Below are positions 1 to 8,302 of a stretch of 64,000 nucleotides of DNA, piece after piece; within the stretch, counting starts at the first letter, position 1; every line of letters starts with the position of its first letter. Source of the stretch: Antedon mediterranea (Eukaryota > Echinodermata > Crinoidea > Comatulida > Antedonidae). Location: assembly GCF_964355755.1 (NCBI RefSeq), contig NC_092671.1, positions 21,356,001-21,420,000 of the forward strand. The letters run 5' to 3'. The position numbers were made by a program, and so were the translations under genes. The notes beneath the pieces were generated by a model, which made no database searches, had not been told where the DNA came from, and was given only the letters and a program-made list of their open reading frames with translations.

Positions 1-267
1 CATTTTAGACCATTTTGTGATTTTCGAAAAAACTTGTTAACATAAAAACATCAAAGTGCTAAGAATAGCTTCCAATCACATTTGTAGACGTTTTAGACCA
101 TTTTGTGATTTTCGAAAACAACTTGTTAACATAAAAACACCAAAGTGCTTAGAATAGCTTCAAATCGCATTTGGAGACGTTTTAGACCATTTTGGGATTT
201 TCGAAAAAACTTGTTAACATAAAAACACCAAAGTGCTTAGAATAGCTTCAAATCGCATTAGGAGACG

Positions 268-355
268 TTTTAGACCATTTTGTGATTTTCGAAAAAACTT
301 GTTAACATAAAAACACCAAAGTGCTTAGAATAGCTTCAAATCGCATTTGGAGACG
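268..355 (+). repeat. Representative class A satellite monomer (88 bp)
   Basis: This copy equals the commonest monomer form. It begins with the near-invariant block ttttagaccattttg. It then carries two perfect palindromes, ttttcgaaaa (monomer positions 19-28) and tgttaaca (33-40), four bases apart. The 3' part reads cttcaaatcgcatttggag followed by acg. G+C is 28 of 88. T-tracts at positions 1-4, 11-14 and 19-22 and A-tracts at 25-30, 42-46 and 51-53 are spaced roughly by the helical repeat. Two monomers make 176 bp, close to a nucleosome repeat. Class A variants in the array carry diagnostic changes such as gtgtacag, gtgattag, aatgtttag and cattaggag. Confidence 0.95.
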
Positions 356-531
356 TTTTAGACCATTTTGTGATTTTCGAAAAAACTTGTTAACATAAAA
401 ACACCAAAATGTTTAGAATAGCTTCAAATCGCATTTGGAGACGTTTTAGACCATTTTGTGATTTTCGAAAAAACTTGTTAACACAAAAACACCAAAGTGA
501 TTAGAATAGCTTCAAATCGCATTTGGAGACG

Positions 532-609
532 TTTTAGACCATTTTGTGCATTTCGATGAAACTTGGTTACGCAAAAACATCAAAGTGCTTAAAATCACAT
601 TATAAACCG
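532..609 (+). repeat. Representative class B satellite monomer (78 bp)
   Basis: Class B keeps the opening ttttagaccattttg but reads gtgcatttcgatgaaac where class A has gtgattttcgaaaaaac, and ggttacgc where A has gttaacat. Both class A palindromes are therefore lost. The 3' part is shortened to aaaatcacattataaaccg, which makes the unit 10 bp shorter than class A. A related 78-bp form with accaattagtgattttcg and gtggttaaaatc occurs for example near 5,720-5,800. Class B is normally followed by class C or by a C/D-like monomer. Confidence 0.93.
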
Positions 610-696
610 TTTTAGACCATTTTGAGCATATCGATAACACTTTTCACACAAAATCATCAAAGAGCACAATATAGCTTAATATCGTATTTAAAAACG
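610..696 (+). repeat. Representative class C satellite monomer (87 bp)
   Basis: Class C reads gagcatatcgataacac after the opening block, then cttttcacacaaaa. Its distinctive 3' part reads agagcacaatatagc, then ttaatatcgtatttaaaaacg. Variants carry tcttattt (HOR at 6-8 kb), tcctattt (beside the SINE copies), agaccacaat (12.3, 14.2, 22.7 and 50.6 kb) or agcacaaaatag (15.1, 29.4 and 57.0 kb). These variants are useful tags for tracing duplicated blocks. Confidence 0.93.
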
Positions 697-783
697 TTTT
701 AGACCATTTTGAGCATTTCGACAAAACTTTTTCACACAAAACACCAAAGTGCTTAGAATAGCTTCAAATCGCATTTGGAGACG
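697..783 (+). repeat. Representative class D satellite monomer (87 bp)
   Basis: Class D starts like C (gagcatttcgacaaaac, then tttttcacacaaaacacc) but ends like class A (gtgcttagaatagcttc and on to ggagacg). It looks like a C/A recombinant that has become a stable class. It follows class C almost everywhere, so B-C-D forms a recurring 252-bp cassette within the HORs. In another recurring form, C and D are replaced by a hybrid with catatcgataacac followed by tttttacacaaaac, for example at about 2,078-2,165. Confidence 0.9.
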
Positions 784-1996
784 TTTTAGACCATTTTGTG
801 ATTTTCGAAAAAACTTGTTAACATAAAAACATCAAAGTGCTAAGAATAGTTTCAAATCGAATTTGGAGACATTTTAGACCAATTAGTGATTTTCGAAAAA
901 ACTTGGTTACACAAAAACATCAAAGTGGTTAAAATCACATTATAAACCGTTTTAGACCATTTTGAGCATTTCGATAACACTTTTCACACAAAAACATCAA
1001 AGTGCTTAGAATAGCTTCAAATCGCATTTGGAGACGTTTTAGACCATTTTGTGATTTTCGAAAAAAACTTTTTAACATAAAAACACCAAACTGCTAAGAA
1101 TAGCTTCAAATCGCATATGGAGACAATTTAGACCATTTTGTGATTTTCGAAAAAACTTGTTAACATAAAAACACCAAAGTGCTTAGAATACCTTCAAATC
1201 GCATTTGGAGACATTTTAGACCATTTTGTGATTTTCGAAAAAACTTGTTAACATAAAAACATCAAAGTGCTAAGAATAGCTTCCAATCACATTTGTAGAC
1301 GTTTTAGACCATTTTGTGATTTTCGAAAACAACTTGTTAACATAAAAACACCAAAGTGCTTAGAATAGCTTCAAATCGCATTTGGAGACGTTTTAGACCA
1401 TTTTGTGATTTTCGAAAAAACTTGTTAACATAAAAACATCAAAGTGCTAAGAATAGCTTCAAATCGAATTTGGAGACATTTTAGACCAATTAGTGATTTT
1501 CGAAAAAACTTGGTTACACAAAAACATCAAAGTGGTTAAAATCACATTATAAACCGTTTTAGACCATTTTGAGCATTTCGATAACACTTTTCACACAAAA
1601 ACATCAAAGTGCTTAGAATAGCTTCAAATCGCATTTGGAGACGTTTTAGACCATTTTGTGATTTTCGAAAAAAACTTTTTAACATAAAAACACCAAACTG
1701 CTAAGAATAGCTTCAAATCGCATATGGAGACAATTTAGACCATTTTGTGATTTTCGAAAAAACTTGTTAACATAAAAACACCAAAGTGCTTAGAATACCT
1801 TCAAATCGCATTTGGAGACATTTTAGACCATTTTGTGATTTTCGAAAAAACTTGTTAACATAAAAACATCAAAGTGCTAAGAATAGCTTCCAATCGCATT
1901 TGGAGACGTTTTAGACCATTTTGTGATTTTCGAAAAAACTTGTTAACATAAAAACACCAAAGTGATTAGAATAGCTTCAAATCGCATTTGGAGACG
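784..1996 (+). repeat. Tandemly doubled 7-monomer HOR (607 bp)
   Basis: Bases 784-1,390 recur at 1,391-1,996. Diagnostic positions confirm the 607-bp spacing: aaatcgaatttgg at 854 and 1,461, and catatggagacaattt at 1,114 and 1,721. The last monomer differs (aaaacaac and gtgcttag in copy 1; aaaaaac and gtgattag in copy 2), which makes copy 2 one base shorter. The unit contains one 78-bp B-like monomer, a monomer with a long A-run and aactttttaac, and class A monomers. Confidence 0.9.
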
Positions 1997-2840
1997 TTTT
2001 AGACCATTTTGTGCATTTCGATGAAACTTGGTTACGCAAAAACATCAAAGTGCTTAAAATCACATTATAAACCGTTTTAGACCATTTTGAGCATATCGAT
2101 AACACTTTTTACACAAAACACCAAAGTGCTTAGAATAGCTTCAAATCGCATTTGGAGACGTTTTAGACCATTTTGTGATTTTCGACAAAACTTTTTCACA
2201 CAAAACACCAAAGTGCTTAGAATACCTTCAAATCGCATTTGGAGACGTTTTAGACCATTTTGTGATTTTCGAAAAAACTTGTTAACATAAAAACATCAAA
2301 GTGTACAGAATAGCTTCAAATCGCATTTGGAGACGTTTTAGACCATTTTGTGATTTTCGAAAAAACTTGTTAACATAAAAACACCAAAGTGCTTAGAATA
2401 GCTTCAAATCGCATTTGGAGACGTTTTAGACCATTTTGTGATTTTCGAAAAAACTTGTTAACATAAAAACACCAAAGTGCTTAGAATAGCTTCAAATCGC
2501 ATTAGGAGACGTTTTAGACCATTTTGTGATTTTCGAAAAAACTTGTTAACATAAAAACACCAAAGTGCTTAGAATAGCTTCAAATCGCATTTGGAGACGT
2601 TTTAGACCATTTTGTGATTTTCGAAAAAACTTGTTAACATAAAAAAAACAAAGTTCTTAAAATAGCTTCAAATCGCATTTGGAGACGTTTTAGACCATTT
2701 TGTGATTTTCGAAAAAACCTGTTAACATAAAAACACCAAAGTGTTTAGAAAAGCTTCAAATCGCATTTGGAGACGTTTTAGACCATTTTGGGATTTTCGA
2801 AAAAACTTGTTAACATAAAAACACCAAAGTGCTTAGAATA

Positions 2841-2917
2841 TGGCCGAGCGGTTAAGGCAGGGGCGCCGTTTATCGTACCTAAAGAGCCAACAACAACATC
2901 GGCAAGGGTTCGAGGCC
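2841..2917 (+). promoter_or_regulatory. Internal Pol III promoter of SINE copy 1 (A and B boxes)
   Basis: The A box is tggccgagcgg at 2,841-2,851, fitting TRGCNNAGYNGG apart from one missing spacer base. The B box is ggttcgaggcc at 2,907-2,917, fitting GGTTCGANNCC exactly. The 55-bp gap between them lies in the range of long-variable-arm tRNA genes (Leu, Ser). Because the element starts at tRNA position 8, transcription would have to start in the flanking satellite, about a dozen bases upstream. The SINE body has no TTTT run, so the first terminator would be the TTTT of the next satellite monomer at 3,221-3,224. Confidence 0.75.
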
Positions 2918-2984
2918 GACTCGCTCCTAGTTCTGGTGGTGGAACAAGTCTTCTCGGAAAAGGACTATAAACCGTAGGTCCAGT

Positions 2985-3071
2985 GTACACAGTTATAACA
3001 TGTGTGTACTTTAAAGAACCCAGTTCATTATTCGAAAAAGAGTAGGGGGTTACCCCGGTGAACTGGTTCAC
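2985..3071 (+). other. Three hairpins in SINE body (copy 1)
   Basis: Three inverted repeats follow one another: gtacaca (2,985-2,991) with tgtgtac (3,003-3,009); gggg (3,046-3,049) with cccc (3,053-3,056); and gtgaac (3,058-3,063) with gttcac (3,066-3,071), which are only two bases apart. All are kept in copies 2-4. Copy 5 has tatccc in place of taccc, which breaks the G/C stem. They are likely folds of the SINE RNA, possibly recognised by the LINE reverse transcriptase; that role is inference. Confidence 0.6.
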
Positions 3072-3092
3072 ACAATAGCCTCTGTATCAGGG

Positions 3093-3142
3093 GGATTACC
3101 ACCTATCTGATAGGACAGTGATTAATTCACTATTGGTAATCC
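3093..3142 (+). other. Predicted three-way junction near SINE 3' end (copy 1)
   Basis: An outer 9-bp stem, ggattacca (3,093-3,101) with tggtaatcc (3,134-3,142), encloses two smaller hairpins: ctatc/gatag (3,103-3,107 and 3,109-3,113) and gtga/tcac (3,118-3,121 and 3,127-3,130). This gives a compact cloverleaf-like structure just before the tail. The same arrangement is present in the other four SINE copies at the same relative place. Stem-loops near a SINE 3' end can be recognition sites for the partner LINE enzyme, so this is a candidate for that role. Confidence 0.6.
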
Positions 3143-4938
3143 TTGGCCACAGTGCCTAAAGACATAAAATAAAATAAAAATAAATAAATAAATAATAGCT
3201 TCAAATCGCATTTGGAGACGTTTTAGACCATTTTGTAATTTTCAAAAAAACTTGTTAACATAAAAACACCAAAGTTCTTAGAATAGCTTCAAATCGCATT
3301 TGGAGACGTTTTAGACCATTTTGTGCATTTCGATGAAACTTGGTTACACAAAAACATCAAAGTGCTTAAAATCACATTATAAACCGTTTTAGACCATTTG
3401 AGCATTTCGATAACACTTTTCACACAAAAACATCAAAGTTCACAATATAGCTTAATATCCTATTTAAAAACGTTTTAGACCATTTTGAGCATTTCGACAA
3501 AACTTTTTCACACAAAACACCAAAGTGCTTAGAATACCTTCAAATCGCATTTGGAGACGTTTTAGACAATTTTGTGATTTTCGAAAAAACTTGTTAACAT
3601 AAAAACATCAAAGTTTACAGAATAGCTTCAAATCGCATTTGGAGACGTTTTAGACAATTTTGTGATTTTCGAAAAAACTTGTTAACATAAAAACACCAAA
3701 GTGCTTAGAATAGCTTCAAATCGCATTGGGAGACGTTTTAGACCATTTTGTGATTTTCGAAAAAACTTGTTAACATAAAAACACCAAAGTGCTTAGAATA
3801 GCTTCAAATCGCATTTGGAGACGTTTTAGACCATTTTGTGATTTTCGAAAAAACTTGTTAACATAAAAACACCAAAGTTCTTAAAATAGCTTCAAATCGC
3901 ATTTGGAGACGTTTTAGACCATTTTGTGATTTTCGAAAAAACTTGTTAACATAAAAACACCAAAGTGTTTAGAAAAGCTTCAAATCGCATTTGGAGACGT
4001 TTTAGACCATTTTGGGATTTTTGAAAAAACTTGTTAACATAAAAACACCAAAGTGCTTAGAATAGCTTCAAATCGCATTTGGAGACGTTTTAGACCATTT
4101 TGTAATTTTCAAAAAAACTTGTTAACATAAAAACACCAAAGTTCTTAGAATAGCTTCAAATCGCATTTGGAGACGTTTTAGACCATTTTGTGCATTTCGA
4201 TGAAACTTGGTTACACAAAAACATCAAAGTGCTTAAAATCACGTTATAAACCGTTTTAGACCATTTGAGCATTTCGATAACACTTTTCACACAAAAACAT
4301 CAAAGGGCACAATATAGCTTAATATCCTATTTAAAAACGTTTTAGACCATTTTGAGCATTTCGACAAAACTTTTTCACACAAAACACCAAAGTGCTTAGA
4401 ATACCTTCAAATCGCATTTGGAGACGTTTTAGACAATTTTGTGATTTTCGAAAAAACTTAACATAAAAACATCAAAGTTTACAGAATAGCTTCAAATCGC
4501 TTTTGGAGACGTTTTAGACAATTTTGTGATTTTCGAAAAAACTTGTTAACATAAAAACACCAAAGTGCTTAGAATAGCTTCAAATGGCATTGGGAGACGT
4601 TTTAGAACATTTTGTGATTTTCGAAAAAACTTGTTAACATAAAAACATCAAAGTGTACAGAATAGCTTCAAATCGCATTTGGAGACGTTTTAGACAATTT
4701 TGTGCATTTCGATGAAACTTGGTTACACAAAAACATCAAAGTGCTTAAAATCACATTATAAACCGTTTTAGACCATTTGAGCATTTCCATAACACTTTTC
4801 ACACAAAAACATCAAAGGGCACAATATAGCTTAATATCCTATTTAAAAACGTTTTAGACCATTTTGAGCATTTCGACAAAACTTTTTCACACAAAACACC
4901 AAAGTGCTTAGAATACCTTCAAATCGCATTTGGAGACG

Positions 4939-6060
4939 TTTTAGACCATTTTGTGATTTTCGAAAAAACTTGTTAACATAAAAACATCAAAGTGTACACA
5001 ATAGCTTCAAATCGCATTTGGAGACGTTTTAGACCATTTTGTGATTTTCGAAAAAACTTGTTAACATAAAAACACCAAAGTGCTTAGAATAGCTTCAAAT
5101 CGCATTAGGAGACGTTTTAGACCATTTTGTGATTTTCAAAAAAACTTGTTAACATAAAAACACCAAAGTGCTTAGAATAGCTTCAAATCGCATTTGGAGA
5201 CGTTTTAGACCATTTTGTGATTTTCGAAAAAACTTATTAACATAAAAACACCAAAATGTTTAGAATAGCTTCAAATCGCATTTGGAGACGTTTTAGACCA
5301 TTTTGTGATTTTCGAAAAAACTTGTTAACACAAAAACACCAAAGTGATTAGAATAGCTTCAAATCGCATTTGGAGACGTTTTAGACCATTTTGTGCATTT
5401 CGATGAAACTTGGTTACGCAAAAACATCAAAGTGCTTAAAATCACATTATAAACCGTTTTAGACCATTTTGAGCATATCGATAACACTTTTCACACAAAA
5501 ACATCAAAGAGCACAATATAGCTTAATATCGTATTTAAAAACGTTTTAGACCATTTTGAGCATTTCGACAAAACTTTTTCACACAAAACACCAAAGTGCT
5601 TAGAATAGCTTCAAATCGCATTTGGAGACGTTTTAGACCATTTTGTGATTTTCGAAAAAACTTGTTAACATTAAAACATCAAAGGGCTAAGAATAGCTTC
5701 AAATCGCATTTGGAGACATTTTAGACCAATTAGTGATTTTCGAAAAAACTTGGTTACACAAAAACATCAAAGTGGTTAAAATCACATTATAAACCGTTTT
5801 AGACCATTTTGAGCATTTCGATAACACTTTTTACACAAAAACATCAAAGTGCTTAGAATAGCTTCAAATCGCATTTGGAGACGTTTTAGACCATTTTGTG
5901 ATTTTTGAAAAAAACTTTTTAACATAAAAACACCAAACTGCTAAGAATAGCTTCAAATCGCATATGGAGACAATTTAGACCATTTTGTGATTTTCGAAAA
6001 AACTTGTTAACATAAAAACACCAAAGTGCTTAGAATACCTTCAAATCGCATTTGGAGACG
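4939..6060 (+). repeat. 13-monomer HOR, copy 1 (1,122 bp)
   Basis: The monomer order is A (gtgtacac), A (cattagg), A, A (aatgtttag), A (acacaaaaacacc, gtgattag), B, C, D, A (gggctaag), B-like 78-mer (accaattagtg), C/A hybrid (ttcgataacac), an 89-mer (tttttgaaaaaaac, catatgg) and A (taccttc). This copy differs from the next two in a normal ttcgaaaa first monomer, a tcgtattt class C and an intact aaaaaactt in monomer 9. Confidence 0.88.
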
Positions 6061-7181
6061 TTTTAGACCATTTTGTGATTTTCCAAAAAACTTGTTAACA
6101 TAAAAACATCAAAGTGTACAGAATAGCTTCAAATCGCATTTGGAGACGTTTTAGACCATTTTGTGATTTTCGAAAAAACTTGTTAACATAAAAACACCAA
6201 AGTGCTTAGAATAGCTTCAAATCGCATTAGGAGACGTTTTAGACCATTTTGTGATTTTCGAAAAAACTTGTTAACATAAAAACACCAAAGTGCTTAGAAT
6301 AGCTTCAAATCGCATTTGGAGACGTTTTAGACCATTTTGTGATTTTCGAAAAAACTTGTTAACATAAAAACACCAAAATGTTTAGAATAGCTTCAAATCA
6401 CATTTGGAGACGTTTTAGACCATTTTGTGATTTTCGAAAAAACTTGTTAACACAAAAACACCAAAGTGATTAGAATAGCTTCAAATCGCATTTGGAGACG
6501 TTTTAGACCAATTTGTGCATTTCGATGAAACTTGGTTACGCAAAAACATCAAAGTGCTTAAAATCACATTATAAACCGTTTTAGACCATTTTGAGCATAT
6601 CGATAACACTTTTCACACAAAAACATCAAAGAGCACAATATAGCTTAATATCTTATTTAAAAACGTTTTAGACCATTTTGAGCATTTCGACAAAACTTTT
6701 TCACACAAAACACCAAAGTGCTTAGAATAGCTTCAAATCGCATTTGGAGACGTTTTAGACCATTTTGTGATTTTCGAAAAAATTGTTAACATAAAAACAT
6801 CAAAGTGCTAAGAATAGCTTCAAATCGCATTTGGAGACATTTTAGACCAATTAGTGATTTTCGAAAAAACTTGGTTACACAAAAACATCAAAGTGGTTAA
6901 AATCACATTATAAACCGTTTTAGACCATTTTGAGCATTTCGATAACACTTTTTACACAAAAACATCAAAGTGCTTAGAATAGCTTCAAATCGCATTTGGA
7001 GACGTTTTAGACCATTTTGTGATTTTTGAAAAAAACTTTTTAACATAAAAACACCAAACTGCTAAGAATAGCTTCAAATCGCATATGGAGACAATTTAGA
7101 CCATTTTGTGATTTTCGAAAAAACTTGTTAACATAAAAACACCAAAGTGCTTAGAATACCTTCAAATCGCATTTGGAGACG
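6061..7181 (+). repeat. 13-monomer HOR, copy 2 (1,121 bp)
   Basis: This copy has the same monomer order as the HOR to its left. Its tags are ttccaaaaaac in monomer 1 (6,081), aatcacatttgg in monomer 4, accaatttgtgcatttcg in B, tcttattt in C (6,651), and a deleted c giving aaaaaattgttaac in monomer 9. The monomer lengths (eight of 87 or 89 bp or 78 bp, plus five of 88 bp) sum to 1,121 bp, matching the observed spacing. Confidence 0.9.
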
Positions 7182-8302
7182 TTTTAGACCATTTTGTGAT
7201 TTTCCAAAAAACTTGTTAACATAAAAACATCAAAGTGTACAGAATAGCTTCAAATCGCATTTGGAGACGTTTTAGACCATTTTGTGATTTTCGAAAAAAC
7301 TTGTTAACATAAAAACACCAAAGTGCTTAGAATAGCTTCAAATCGCATTAGGAGACGTTTTAGACCATTTTGTGATTTTCGAAAAAACTTGTTAACATAA
7401 AAACACCAAAGTGCTTAGAATAGCTTCAAATCGCATTTGGAGACGTTTTAGACCATTTTGTGATTTTCGAAAAAACTTGTTAACATAAAAACACCAAAAT
7501 GTTTAGAATAGCTTCAAATCACATTTGGAGACGTTTTAGACCATTTTGTGATTTTCGAAAAAACTTGTTAACACAAAAACACCAAAGTGATTAGAATAGC
7601 TTCAAATCGCATTTGGAGACGTTTTAGACCAATTTGTGCATTTCGATGAAACTTGGTTACGCAAAAACATCAAAGTGCTTAAAATCACATTATAAACCGT
7701 TTTAGACCATTTTGAGCATATCGATAACACTTTTCACACAAAAACATCAAAGAGCACAATATAGCTTAATATCTTATTTAAAAACGTTTTAGACCATTTT
7801 GAGCATTTCGACAAAACTTTTTCACACAAAACACCAAAGTGCTTAGAATAGCTTCAAATCGCATTTGGAGACGTTTTAGACCATTTTGTGATTTTCGAAA
7901 AAATTGTTAACATAAAAACATCAAAGTGCTAAGAATAGCTTCAAATCGCATTTGGAGACATTTTAGACCAATTAGTGATTTTCGAAAAAACTTGGTTACA
8001 CAAAAACATCAAAGTGGTTAAAATCACATTATAAACCGTTTTAGACCATTTTGAGCATTTCGATAACACTTTTCACACAAAAACATCAAAGTGCTTAGAA
8101 TAGCTTCAAATCGCATTTGGAGACGTTTTAGACCATTTTGTGATTTTCGAAAAAAACTTTTTAACATAAAAACACCAAACTTCTAAGAATAGCTTCAAAT
8201 CGCATATGGAGACAATTTAGACCATTTTGTGATTTTCGAAAAAACTTGTTAACATAAAAACACCAAAGTGCTAAGAATAGCTTCAAATCGCATATGGAGA
8301 CA
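7182..8302 (+). repeat. 13-monomer HOR, copy 3 (variant end)
   Basis: This copy shares every tag of its left neighbour at a spacing of 1,121 bp (ttccaaaa at 7,202; tcttattt at 7,772; the deleted c near 7,903). It diverges at the right end: the 89-mer reads aaacttctaag and the next monomer is an extra catatggag form before the usual taccttc monomer. The same aaacttctaag variant appears at about 44.85, 56.56 and 63.74 kb, which links these blocks. Confidence 0.87.

Larger units (their letters stand above)
1..2840 (+). repeat. 88-bp satellite array, segment 1
   Basis: The whole stretch is tandem satellite monomers of 78-89 bp in one orientation, mostly class A with a B-C-D triplet near 532-783 and a doubled 7-monomer block at 784-1,996. 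The last part (about 2,341-2,840) is a run of class A monomers leading to the SINE. From about 0.3 kb onward this segment parallels about 39.1-41.7 kb at an offset of 38,826 bp, with local differences. No gene is visible. The array is already in progress at base 1, so its left end lies outside the window. Confidence 0.97.
2841..3193 (+). mobile_element. tRNA-derived SINE, copy 1
   Basis: This 353-bp insert interrupts a class A monomer after its gcttagaata, and the monomer resumes with aatagcttc at 3,194. The apparent target duplication is only aata and it merges with the tail. The head reads tggccgagcggttaaggc, like tRNA-Leu or tRNA-Ser from about position 8 onward, so the tRNA acceptor strand is missing. 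An A box and a B box follow, then a hairpin-rich body, then a tail of aaaat and aaat repeats from about 3,166. A SINE has no coding capacity and needs a partner LINE for movement; none is seen here. This copy has the private difference tctcggaaaagg, where the other four have tctcggataagg. I recall similar bodies in invertebrate SINEs with a conserved central domain, but the family name is unverified. Confidence 0.88.

Noticed and set aside
532-609. CENP-B box-like match in class B (ttcgatgaaacttgg)
   Set aside because: It shares TTCG and a following A with the nTTCGnnnnAnnCGGGn core but has ttgg in place of cggg. The remaining similarity is expected by chance in AT-rich DNA.
2087-2290. A 67-codon open frame repeated about 20 times on the + strand (for example at 2,087; 8,566; 16,059; 17,793; 35,302; 59,803)
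   Set aside because: It starts at TTG with no ATG, is a translation of two or three satellite monomers, and repeats its own sequence because the monomers repeat. It recurs only because the catatcgataacac + D pair recurs. No codon bias or domain is visible.
1-2840. CRISPR array
   Set aside because: The repeated units lie directly against each other, with no unique spacers, and are 78-89 bp with graded divergence. No cas genes are present.
2841-2917. A functional tRNA-Leu or tRNA-Ser gene
   Set aside because: The acceptor strands are missing, no convincing anticodon arm or closed cloverleaf can be drawn, and the sequence runs on into a long body and an A/T-rich tail. It fits a SINE head.
2788-2970. 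A 60-codon + strand frame running from satellite into SINE copy 1
   Set aside because: It starts at TTG and exists only because copy 1 has aaaagg where the others have ataagg, which is a stop codon in this frame.
2778-3071. A 97-codon open frame on the - strand across each SINE (also 26,422; 35,993; 41,604; 60,494)
   Set aside because: It starts at GTG, is antisense to the SINE and runs out into satellite. It is the same in five places only because the block was copied.
3166-3193. Microsatellite (aaat)n as a separate feature
   Set aside because: It is the SINE tail and appears at the same place and length in all five copies.
3166-3197. Long target-site duplication flanking the SINE
   Set aside because: Only aata is shared by both sides, and the right copy merges with the aaat tail. 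It cannot be told from chance.
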